DNA of 64,000 nt from an uncultured Aquimarina sp. (GTDB taxonomy: Bacteria; Bacteroidota; Bacteroidia; Flavobacteriales; Flavobacteriaceae), in NCBI GenBank assembly GCA_947495425.1, contig CANLYR010000016.1, positions 1 through 64,000 of the forward strand. Reading direction: 5' to 3'. The translations under genes and the position numbers were made by a program. Under the pieces are notes generated by a model. The model did not search any database and was not told the origin of the DNA. It was given only the letters and a program-made list of their open reading frames with translations. This document shows positions 54,425 to 62,500 of the stretch, piece by piece (position 1 is the stretch's first letter; the number at the start of each line of letters is the position of its first letter).

Positions 54425-54548
54425 TATGCATTGGTTTAAGCATTGGTTTTCAGTTACTATAGGTACTATCTTATCTACTGCATCAAAAAGTGCATAATCA
54501 ATCTTTAAATGATTTTTTTGTAATTATTTGATTTTCATAAAATTGCTA

Positions 54549-54590
54549 GCCCCGCAGGGCAAGGTGGATCGGGCTCTGCCCGAGTCCGCC
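54549..54590. other. Candidate oriT: GC-rich double hairpin
   Basis: In an AT-rich element this stretch is sharply GC-rich. Hairpin 1: GCCC (54549-54552) and GGGC (54557-54560). Hairpin 2: GGTGGA-T-CGGGC (54563-54574), loop TCT, then GCCCG-AG-TCCGCC (54578-54590), a long stem with one mismatch. It lies just upstream of the mobilisation genes, between them and the DnaC-like gene, where oriT is expected. Confidence 0.6.
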
Positions 54591-54609
54591 TCGCTACGTT
54601 ACACATACA

Positions 54610-55446
54610 TCAAAATCTCCGAGATTTGCCGTATAGAGGTATCACGTTAAACATGTGGTAAATACGATCTTCTATACGCTTGTGGTTATCTTTAGATCCT
54701 TTGTCATATTTGTTTACTAGTTCAGAAATTGTGAGATTAGTTGAACAAAAAGTTTTTGTTCCAAAATCTTTAAATCGTTTATAACGCATCTCCAATATTT
54801 CACGCATCAATTCTGTTTTGATGCCGTAAGATTGTACTTGTGGTTCTGATCCTAAGTCATCAAAATACACCTTGCCTTTTGAGTAGTTTTCTAAAACGCT
54901 TTCACCACTAGAAAATTTATTTGTTTTACTTTCTTTATTAAATTGAGTGGTTATTTCAAGAGCAGAAATATTCGTAAACCATAGTTGAGGAATGTTATGT
55001 TCTTTACCAATGCTTTGCGTAATATCAAAGATTGAAGTTTTTCCTACTCCACAATTTCCAACTAACATTATCCCTTTTTGTAATTGACCATTTTCTACTA
55101 TTTCTTCAAATGATGGATCATTAGCAAAATACCTGCAGAGGATATCTAGAATATGTTTATTATTGTCATCTATATCAAAGGCTCTCCTTTCTTTTAAGAA
55201 GTATTCTTTGGCTGCTTTATTGAATTCTGTTTTCATCCACTCTAATGGAATTATAATATTGCTCATGTCTACGGGTTTTGGTTTATTATGAATGGACTCG
55301 AAGTATTCTATAGTTTTTGCATTGTTTTTTCTTTCTCGCGCAACTCTTTCTTTTTTTTCTTCAGGAGTTTCTAGACCCATTTTAATCTTGACTCTGTTTC
55401 CTAGCAAGTTTGGATTTTTGTTTTTATTTCTTTCTGGGATTTGCAT
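54610..55446 (-). CDS. DnaC/IstB-like ATPase, probable helicase loader
   Basis: A 278-residue AAA+ ATPase. Walker A GNCGVGKTS at about 130-138, Walker B KVYFDDLGSEP, sensor-1 region TFCSTNLTISEL, and the arginine finger region NHKRIEDRIYHMF. N-terminal about 55 residues are charged. Together with the winged-helix gene it resembles phage and plasmid replication pairs. Start ATG at 55446 overlaps the upstream gene by 23 bases. Confidence 0.85.
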   Translation of the reverse strand: MQIPERNKNKNPNLLGNRVKIKMGLETPEEKKERVARERKNNAKTIEYFESIHNKPKPVDMSNIIIPLEWMKTEFNKAAKEYFLKERRAFDIDDNNKHILDILCRYFANDPSFEEIVENGQLQKGIMLVGNCGVGKTSIFDITQSIGKEHNIPQLWFTNISALEITTQFNKESKTNKFSSGESVLENYSKGKVYFDDLGSEPQVQSYGIKTELMREILEMRYKRFKDFGTKTFCSTNLTISELVNKYDKGSKDNHKRIEDRIYHMFNVIPLYGKSRRF

Positions 55447-55867
55447 TTATCTTTTTTGTTTTTTCTCTTTTATTAAAAGATGTATTATTACTATGTATTA
55501 TTATGTTGTCACTTTTCGCACTTCGCGGATCCTGTATCTGCGAAGTGCGAACTGCTAGATTCTGGGAGTGCGCAATAGCAGTTTTCAGGTAGTGCGAAAC
55601 ATTCAAATATCGAATAGAACCATTTTGTGTTCTTACTACTTTTCTAGTGATCATATTTTTGTCTACAAGTGTTTTGATGATATCTGAAACTCTGCTTTCA
55701 GATAACCCAAAGAAGTCAGAGAAATATTTATTACCAGCATAACATCCACCTTTAACATGATCTTCGAGACTATCAATTTCTACTATGAATATTTTTTCCT
55801 GGATAGATAATTCTTTACTAAGCCAGATTTCTTTAGGTATCCATATTCCTTTGAATGACCTATTCAT
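55424..55867 (-). CDS. Winged-helix replication-type protein
   Basis: A 147-residue protein. The N-terminal about 85 residues are a winged helix (WLSKELSIQEKIFIVEIDSLEDHVKGGCYAGNKYFSDFFGLSESRVSDIIKTLVDKNMI), like the DNA-binding part of phage and plasmid initiators. The C-terminal tail (about 95-147) is low complexity, and its DNA carries inverted and direct repeats. It overlaps the DnaC-like gene and abuts the excisionase-like gene, so the three are co-transcribed. It is either a replication initiator or a regulator. Confidence 0.75.
   Translation of the reverse strand: MNRSFKGIWIPKEIWLSKELSIQEKIFIVEIDSLEDHVKGGCYAGNKYFSDFFGLSESRVSDIIKTLVDKNMITRKVVRTQNGSIRYLNVSHYLKTAIAHSQNLAVRTSQIQDPRSAKSDNIIIHSNNTSFNKREKTKKINANPRKK
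55516..55600. repeat. Inverted and iteron-like repeats inside the winged-helix gene
   Basis: TCGCACTTCGC (55516-55526) and GCGAAGTGCGA (55540-55550) form an exact inverted repeat. AGTGCG recurs at 55545, 55567 and 55591, spaced 22 and 24 bases, close to a helical repeat pattern of iterons. The region lies in the tail-coding part of the gene. Confidence 0.5.
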
Positions 55868-56169
55868 TATCTACGACTCGATTTTACTAATTCAGGGTTT
55901 TTACGAGCAAGTTTTAAAAGCTCTGATTTTGAGAAGAAGATTGACCTGCCTATTTGATAATAAGGAACTTTGCCCTTTTTCTTCCAGCTTATAAGACTCG
56001 TTACAGATATGCCAAGAAATTTAGCTGCTTCTTTTTGTGTGAGTTTATCTTCCTCAGAATTTACGTTTGATTCAGAGATGGTCTCGGTTTTCCGAATTTC
56101 GTCGATAATCATACGAACAGCTCTTTTTAGATCTTCCTTGTTATGCGTATAAAACAATACATTGCTCAT
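55867..56169 (-). CDS. Excisionase-like HTH_17 protein
   Basis: A 100-residue protein with a MerR-like winged helix near the C-terminus: KEAAKFLGISVTSLISWKKKGKVPYYQIGRSIFFSKSELLKLA. This is the helix-turn-helix type used by excisionases and recombination directionality factors in Bacteroidota elements. The N-terminal helix is charged. Its stop overlaps the next start (TAATG). It likely controls element excision or its early genes. Confidence 0.8.
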   Translation of the reverse strand: MSNVLFYTHNKEDLKRAVRMIIDEIRKTETISESNVNSEEDKLTQKEAAKFLGISVTSLISWKKKGKVPYYQIGRSIFFSKSELLKLARKNPELVKSSRR

Positions 56170-56276
56170 AGTTTATTCAATTTTAGTCTATTCAACTTGA
56201 ATTAGAATTTCTATTGACAAAGTTTGATTAAAAACAAGGTTTAAATTAAAGAGAAGGTTTTTTGGGTAAGAATTTT

Positions 56277-56313
56277 TAACTTAAAATATTTAAAATCAAT
56301 ATTTTAAGTTAAA
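56277..56313. promoter_or_regulatory. Perfect 15-bp inverted repeat upstream of the excisionase-like gene
   Basis: TTAACTTAAAATATT (56277-56291) and its exact reverse complement (56299-56313) with a 7-base gap. It lies between the end of the unknown 393-residue gene and the start of the HTH gene (56169), so it may be an operator for the HTH gene or end the upstream transcript. Confidence 0.55.
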
Positions 56314-56345
56314 GTATGGTTTTGACAGAAGATAATTTGGGTAAT

Positions 56346-57515
56346 TTACAAAAGTGAATTTATATGTTTTATCAAGAATTCTTTATGTGTTTTAAAGAAC
56401 TGTCTCTCTTGAAACTTTTTCAAATGGTATCGTATCGTCTCTTCCTTAACATTGCAAATGAATGATTGCCTTATAAATTTAGTAAGTTGCCGATCTGAAG
56501 ATTTTAATATTTTTTTACAGATTAGATACTTACTTAAGTGTAGAATAAACTCTAAATTATCATTATCAACTAGTTCAATGCGTTTATAGGTGTTGGCTAA
56601 ACCATTGTCGAGATATTTTTTATAATGTTGATTTTCGGTAAAATCAAATTTATAAATTATTAGGTGCTTTAGATTTTCAGCTCCTAAATAATCTATTTTG
56701 ATATAATCAAACCCTTTTTTATAAATTGACATTATTGTATTTTGATTATAGTTGTCACTTATAGTTAACTTGCTTAAATTTTCTGAATCTAATTTGTAAA
56801 TTAATCCATTTAAGCTATAATTAATACTTATATCTTTTTTTTCAATATTAATAATGTTTTTTAATAAGTCATTTGAATTGATTGTCTTTATAAAAGTATT
56901 AGAGTCTTTTCTGTAAGACTCTAATAAGTTTGAGTATAATTCTAATATTTTGGTTTCCAAAAAAGAGATGACATCTAGTTCCACAAATTTTGGATTATAG
57001 TGATTTACTAGCATCTCATATACATTCTGATTTATTTTTAACCCTTCTTCGTATTGCTGATATGGAGAGGAATACATTTCAACAAACTTTTTATTAAAGT
57101 TAAACCAATATTTATCACTTTTTTCTATTTCATTAATTTCAAATGATAGTAAAGTTAATTTGTCAAAAATATTGGTGCGAGTATTTATTTCTTTAGATAG
57201 TTTCTCTTTAAAAAATGGAATTAAATCAAGGACTTTTTTTGCCCCGACTTTATGCTCCCCTTTAAATGAAAACAAATCAATGTATTCCATTATGGAAATT
57301 AATCTTTGAGGTTTTTTTATTTTATTGCTTTTAGATAGGCTATAAATATATTCTATAAATTCATGATAGCTTAATTCGTCAAGTGTTTCTGTAAATTTAA
57401 AATTCAATTCTTCTTCCTTACTCTCTTCATACTCATCATAGAAAGTATATAAGAAGTTTAGTTTATCGGTAATTGTTATTAATGGATAAGTATATTTCAT
57501 AATTCTAGCAAACAT
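56346..57515 (-). CDS. Unknown protein next to the integrase
   Basis: About 389 residues, AT-rich codon use, predicted mostly helical with many Lys, Asn and Tyr. N-terminal YPLITITDKLNFLYTFYDEYEES and C-terminal SDRQLTKFIRQSFICNVKEETIRYHLKKF suggest several helical modules; the latter part reads like an HTH. I recognise no family. ATG codons at 57515 and 57500 are both possible; an earlier TTG is unlikely. It lies 33 bases after the integrase and may help recombination or regulation. Confidence 0.6.
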   Translation of the reverse strand: MFARIMKYTYPLITITDKLNFLYTFYDEYEESKEEELNFKFTETLDELSYHEFIEYIYSLSKSNKIKKPQRLISIMEYIDLFSFKGEHKVGAKKVLDLIPFFKEKLSKEINTRTNIFDKLTLLSFEINEIEKSDKYWFNFNKKFVEMYSSPYQQYEEGLKINQNVYEMLVNHYNPKFVELDVISFLETKILELYSNLLESYRKDSNTFIKTINSNDLLKNIINIEKKDISINYSLNGLIYKLDSENLSKLTISDNYNQNTIMSIYKKGFDYIKIDYLGAENLKHLIIYKFDFTENQHYKKYLDNGLANTYKRIELVDNDNLEFILHLSKYLICKKILKSSDRQLTKFIRQSFICNVKEETIRYHLKKFQERQFFKTHKEFLIKHINSLL

Positions 57516-57548
57516 TAAAATAAACAAAAGGGAAAATAAAACAGCTTA

Positions 57549-58799
57549 TCATTTCTTGGTATTAACTTTATCCCAAGTATTATCCATTTCACTGCGTTTT
57601 AGGTCCTCTGCAATCTTTACATAACGTCTAAACGACTCTTCCTTTTTATGACCAGTAATATTACGCACTACCATTTCCTTCATTCCAAGTACCAGACTGT
57701 TGGTCACAAAAGTTTTACGAGCCGTATGGCTCGTAATGAGGTCATATTTAGGAACCGTCTTATCAATTCGTTTTTTTCCTATATACCTGGTTATTGATGT
57801 TGGTGTATTAATTTTTGCTTTTTCACAACATTCTTTGATGTATTTATTAAACTTCTCTGCAGATATAGAAGGTATAGGTTCGTAGATTGTGTCCTTATAC
57901 TTTTCTAATAACTGTTTTGCAAAATTGTTAAGTGGTATTTTATGGTCTATTGTTTTAGTCTTTTTAATGTTCAATTTCAAATGATCATCGTATACATTAG
58001 AGACTCTTAATTGTTTGATATCAGAAAACCGAAGTCCTGTAAAACATCCAAAGCAATAGGTATCTTTTACATGTTCTAACCTTTGTGAATCAAACTTATG
58101 ATTAAAGAGCTTCATAAGTTCATCCATTGTCAAATAGATGACCTCTATCTCTTGCTCTGGGGCTTTGAATTTCCTAAAATCCAAATTCTCATGATATCCA
58201 CGATCATATGACCAATTCATAAAAGTCTTTAAAACCGAAATAAGCTTTGAGAAGTAATTATTTAGAGTATTCTTATGCTCGAATGCGTAATCTCGAAACT
58301 TCTCAAAGAAATCGACTGTAATAGTATCAAACCGCAGCGGATAATCTTCATATTCAGAAAAATCTTTATAGAAATTCAATGCAGTCCTGTAACGCCTTAG
58401 TGTGCCGTCTGTTTTAATATTTTTACCCTTCTCAATAAACTCTTCAAAGCTTGGAAAAAATTCGTTGGTAAGATTAACGGAGTCTAATCCAGAATTTAAC
58501 TTATCCAACACAAATTCTTTGGTAGGCTTAATTTCGTTTAAATGAATGTATCTAAAAAGTTGTTTGAACTGGCTATCCAAATCATCAATGATTTTGTTGT
58601 ATTCTATGTGAAAGTTATATGCTTCAGATTTAAGAGAAGCTTTTATCCTCTGCTCTTTCTTTTTCCAATGGGAAGGTAAGCACTTTACTCCTTTTACTTG
58701 TTTGCGTATTCTTTGATTGTTCAACGTCAAACTATAGTAAATTGGTGCTAGTCCTTTTTTATCTAACTTATTTGCAACTAAATAGAATGAAACTTGCAT
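57549..58799 (-). CDS. Tyrosine site-specific integrase
   Basis: A 416-residue phage-type integrase for tRNA-Arg. An N-terminal SAM-like arm-binding domain (about 1-100) and a core-binding domain (about 110-210) precede the catalytic domain. Catalytic residues seen: the arginine in FTGLRFSDIKQL, the HxxR in TSHTARKTFV, the second histidine in ITGHKKEESF, and the nucleophile tyrosine in RRYVKI. Start at 58799, 162 bases from attR, the usual arrangement. Confidence 0.95.
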   Translation of the reverse strand: MQVSFYLVANKLDKKGLAPIYYSLTLNNQRIRKQVKGVKCLPSHWKKKEQRIKASLKSEAYNFHIEYNKIIDDLDSQFKQLFRYIHLNEIKPTKEFVLDKLNSGLDSVNLTNEFFPSFEEFIEKGKNIKTDGTLRRYRTALNFYKDFSEYEDYPLRFDTITVDFFEKFRDYAFEHKNTLNNYFSKLISVLKTFMNWSYDRGYHENLDFRKFKAPEQEIEVIYLTMDELMKLFNHKFDSQRLEHVKDTYCFGCFTGLRFSDIKQLRVSNVYDDHLKLNIKKTKTIDHKIPLNNFAKQLLEKYKDTIYEPIPSISAEKFNKYIKECCEKAKINTPTSITRYIGKKRIDKTVPKYDLITSHTARKTFVTNSLVLGMKEMVVRNITGHKKEESFRRYVKIAEDLKRSEMDNTWDKVNTKK

Positions 58800-58838
58800 T
58801 AATGTTTAAATGGGTTAAATTTGATTAAAATGGTGTCA

Positions 58839-58850
58839 TTTATGGTGACA
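58839..58850. promoter_or_regulatory. Probable integrase arm site at the right end
   Basis: TTTATGGTGACA, the same 12-mer as at 43244-43255, with an inverted copy of TGACACC beside it at 58831-58837. An AAATATGAT/ATCATATTT inverted repeat (58872-58892) lies between it and attR. Confidence 0.5.
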
Positions 58851-58960
58851 CTTTTAATATAAAAATTTATAAAATATGATTTAATCATATTTCACTTAAC
58901 CCAAATATAATGATTAATAAGGAGTTAAACAGGTTAAATTATGTTTAAAAATAAAGGTAC

Positions 58961-58976
58961 TCCTGCCGAGGTCACA
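58961..58976 (+). other. attR core direct repeat
   Basis: TCCTGCCGAGGTCACA, identical to attL and to the 3' end of tRNA-Arg. Upstream bases differ, so this is the element-chromosome junction and not a second tRNA gene. Confidence 0.9.
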
Positions 58977-59015
58977 AAAAAACTCCTTTAAATACTGATT
59001 TTAAAGGAGTTTTTT
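58977..59015 (+). terminator. Displaced chromosomal terminator of tRNA-Arg
   Basis: AAAAAACTCCTTTAAA (58977-58992) faces TTTAAAGGAGTTTTTT (59000-59015) over a 7-base loop, ending in a T run. It directly follows attR, so it is probably the original terminator of the tRNA, now separated from it by the element. Confidence 0.75.
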
Positions 59016-59039
59016 GTTTTTAGGGCAGCATAAATAAGT

Positions 59040-59342
59040 TTACTCATTTTTTTGAAAAGGTTCTGTTAATTGATGTTTAAGCGAATACAACACTAATCCT
59101 ACTTTACTTTTAACATTTAACTTTGCAAACAATCTCCCCCTCTGTAGAAATCAACCGATTTTACAGAAACATTCATTTTATCTACTATTTCGTTGTGCGT
59201 GTATTCATTCTTTTAGCTTTAACCTTTTCTAATATCAATTCAATTCCAACTTAAATTTACTCAATAAAACAGCCTTTTTTGTCTGATATTTCAAAATAAA
59301 ATAGAACCGTAGCCCTGCCTTTGCTTCAATTTTCTTTTTCAT
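59040..59342 (-). pseudogene. Decayed LuxR-type regulator
   Basis: On the minus strand the bases from 59206 down to 59140 encode EYTHNEIVDKMNVSVKSVDFYRG, a LuxR-type HTH. A run of five C (plus strand 59136-59140), two more than needed, shifts the frame; in the next frame RLFAKLNVKSKVGLVLYSLKHQLTEP follows to a stop at 59040. Further upstream a 35-codon ORF (59235-59342, KKKIEAKAGLRFYFILKYQTKK) and shifted pieces are likely remains of the N-terminal part. Several stops break it, so it is not functional. Confidence 0.8.
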
Positions 59343-59593
59343 CTAAGCTAAAGATTGACTACTTTTCTTATGAGTAAATTTAAATCAGAACTGATACAAT
59401 TACAAAAATCATGAAACTATAGCTTTGTTAGTTTTGTATTTGCAGTAGCAAGTTTATTGAGGATCAATATATTGTCAGCTTTTATAAATGTTATGTCAGC
59501 TTTTATAAAGTTAATTTTCGCTTAAACACGAGATGATTTTATATATCTTTCGCTTCTAGAAAAGTTTCCCCTACATCTATTTACAATTTACTT
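59343..59593. other. Non-coding region upstream of the synthetase gene
   Basis: 251 bases with no gene that I can support. It contains two 16-base direct repeats (listed separately), a weak -7-like TATCTTTC at 59544-59551, and a 40-base leader to the ATG at 59594. Confidence 0.6.
59473..59509 (+). promoter_or_regulatory. Two tandem 16-base operators upstream of the synthetase gene
   Basis: TGTCAGCTTTTATAAA at 59473-59488 and again at 59494-59509, exact copies with a period of 21 bases, two helical turns. They end 35 bases before the weak -7 element and 85 before the ATG. Direct repeats with a 21-base period are typical of LytTR regulators and some other activators. Confidence 0.7.
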
Positions 59594-62500
59594 ATGAAAA
59601 CACAAGATCAAGAAGTGTTGTCATTATCATATGACACCTTAGCAGATGTATTTAATTATCATTTATCACATACTCCAACTAAGATTGTTTACCGTTTTTT
59701 AAAGAATGGAGAAGAAGAGTTGGGTTCCAGAACGTATCAAGAACTATACAATCGAGCTCACTGTATCGCCACTCACATATTGTCTCGGGTAAATCCTGGT
59801 GATCGTGTTGTATTGCTATACCCCAGTGGTTTAGATTTTATAGATGCCTTTTTTGGTTGTATATTGGCTGGAGTAGTTGCGGTTCCTTCGGTTGTTCCTG
59901 GCAGTAAGCGTCATATTGGTCGTTTAGCGCATACGATATTGGATAGTGGTTCGACTTTGTTTTTAACCACAGAGCGTATATATCAAAAAAGTAAAGATTG
60001 GTTTTCAGGTTCTTCTGGTGGCAACATTCCATGGTTATCCACAGATACTCTTGATCGGGTCATTGATGATGTATTTTTTCCAGAGATTACCAAGGATACT
60101 TTGGTATTTTTACAATATACTTCTGGATCTACGGGCACTCCCAAGGGTGTTATGGTAGACCATTCTAATATGATCCATAACAGTCGTTTGATTCAGCGAT
60201 GCTTTAATCATACAAGGCGGTCTGTTGGGGTAGGCTGGTTACCTATCTATCATGATATGGGTTTGATCGGTAATGTTCTTCAGCCTTTTTATGTAGGTTT
60301 TGAAGTGATTTTAATGCCCCCCACGGCTTTTGTTCAAAAGCCGCTTCGATGGCTTAGGGCGATTTCTAGGTATAAAGCTACCAGTAGCGGAGGTCCTAAT
60401 TTTGCCTATGATTTATGTGTCAATAAGATCCCCAAAGAAGAGCTTAGTGATTTGGATCTAAGCAGCTGGCAGGTAGCTTTTAATGGAGCCGAACCGATAC
60501 ACTGCAGTACTCTGGATCGTTTTTCGGATTATTTTACGAGGTGTGGTTTTAGGGATACTTCTTTTCTTCCCTGCTATGGTATGGCAGAGACCACTCTTAT
60601 TGTTAGTGGAGTGTTACATCATAGTGTTCCTAATAGGCTTAGTGTATGTACTACTGCCTTCGAGCAAGGATTCATTAAGCCAGAAGCAGTACCGGCAGTT
60701 CGCTCATCTACAAAAAAGCTGATTAGCAATGGGGCTGTTTTAGATGGGCTTTCTGTAAAGATTGTAAATCCTACCACCCTGGTAGTGTGTCAGGATGATG
60801 AAATAGGAGAGCTTTGGGTGATGGGTCCTAGTGTGGCTAAGGGGTATTGGAACAATTCAAAAGCCACCGAAGCATCTTTTGGGGCTTATATACATGCTCA
60901 AGATGGCCAAAAAGAGGGTCCTTACCTGCGCACGGGCGATCTAGGGTTCTTATATCAGGGCGAGGTTTATGTATCGGGCAGGCTTAAAGAACTACTGATC
61001 ATCAACGGTGCGAATCATTATCCCCAGGATATAGAACATACGGTTCAGTTATCAGATCGGGCATTACAACCCCACGGCGGAGGGGCCTTTACCATTGAAG
61101 ACAAAGGAAGTCCTAAACTAGTGGTGGTACAAGAGGTTAAACGTAGTCATTTAAAGGAGTTGAATTCCTCAAAAGTGATTACTGCCATACAACAGGCCGT
61201 TATGATGAACCATCAGTTGGCGTTGCATAGTATTATATTAGTAAGCCCAGGTAGGGTACCTAAGACCTCAAGTGGCAAGATCCGTCGATTGGCCTTACAG
61301 AAGTTTTATATTGCTAAAGAGCTCAAAGGCGTATTGCTGGATTGGTCCAAAGCGACCTTGCCATCAGAGAAGAACCCTTCTTTGGTATCAGATTCTCAGG
61401 ACGCTGTAATGCTTTCTCCTACCCGGGCCTGGTTACAAATCGCCTTGTCACAAGTATTACAGGTAGACTTCTCTGAGCTTACCGCCCAAAGTTCGTTTGC
61501 CTCCCTGGGGATGGACTCCCTCACTGCCATTAACCTGTCGGGAAAGATCAATACCCAGTTTGGGATTGACTGTGATGCTACCGTATTATTTGAATATGCT
61601 ACCATAGAAGCTGTAGCGGGATATATTGATACCGCTATACAAGCCAAAGATGCTCCTGCCAGAAACAATACGATCTCTTCCCTGCAATCGTATTCAAACC
61701 CTCAGGAACACTATCCTGTATCCTATACCCAGGAGGCACTCTGGCTAACCGATCAGTTAGAGGGTAGTTTTGGGTATCATATTTTCAGGGTATTACATAG
61801 TAAAACTACACCCAACGTGGCCCTGCTACAAAAAGCTATGGATACCTTATTGGATCGTCACCCAGTGCTGCGCACTGTGATCAAAGAAAAAGAAGGCCTT
61901 CTTTCCCAAAAGATAATCCCCGATACCCTATTTACTGTTGATACTGTAACTGTTTCGAATGCAGATGATCTCAATGAGTGTTTGTATCAACATATTTATC
62001 GTCCTTTTGATCTATCTGGTGATATACTGATAAGAATAACCGTATCAAACACCCCAAAGAGATATTACCTGGCATTTGTATTTCATCATATTGCTTGCGA
62101 TGGTCTGTCAGAAGCCACGTTGTTAAACGAATTTATGTCGATTTACACAGGTTTAAGCCAGGGTAATCCGGTGGTATTTTCACCACTGCCTTTGCAGTAT
62201 AGTGACTATGCCTTATGGCAACGTAGCGATGAACAACAACAACAGATCGCAGCATCCTTACCCTTTTGGAAAAACCATCTGGATGGAGTCTCACCTCTAC
62301 AGCTTCCTTATGATTTGGTAAGAAGTGATGACTCCTTATATACTGGAGGCGAATATCGCTTTGAGATTAAAGATAACTTAACCGATCAGCTCCTTGACTT
62401 TTCAAAATCTTATGAGGCGACCGTATTTATGGTTATGTTATCAGCTTTTAAGGTGTTAATGTATCGTTATAGTGGTCAACAAGACATTTGTGTGGGGGTA

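Larger units (their letters stand above)
43187..58976. mobile_element. Integrated mobilisable element in tRNA-Arg (about 15.8 kb)
   Basis: Bounded by the 16-bp direct repeat TCCTGCCGAGGTCACA at 43187-43202 (3' end of tRNA-Arg) and 58961-58976. One copy plus the insert is 15,774 bp. A tyrosine integrase lies next to the right end, reading inward. It carries mobilisation genes (BfmA/BtgA, MobB), a VirD4-type coupling protein, a TraO-like protein, a primosome-like ATPase, HTH proteins and cargo including AbiE. All genes run on the minus strand. No VirB4-like ATPase or other transfer-channel genes are present, so it is probably mobilised in trans. Confidence 0.92.

Noticed and set aside
58961-58976. 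A second, partial tRNA gene at the right end
   Set aside because: Only the 16-base 3' end is present; the bases upstream cannot form the other arms. It is the attR copy.
60483-60722. 79-residue hydrophobic frame inside the synthetase gene
   Set aside because: It is out of frame with the long ligase reading frame, which is continuous and has family motifs on both sides.
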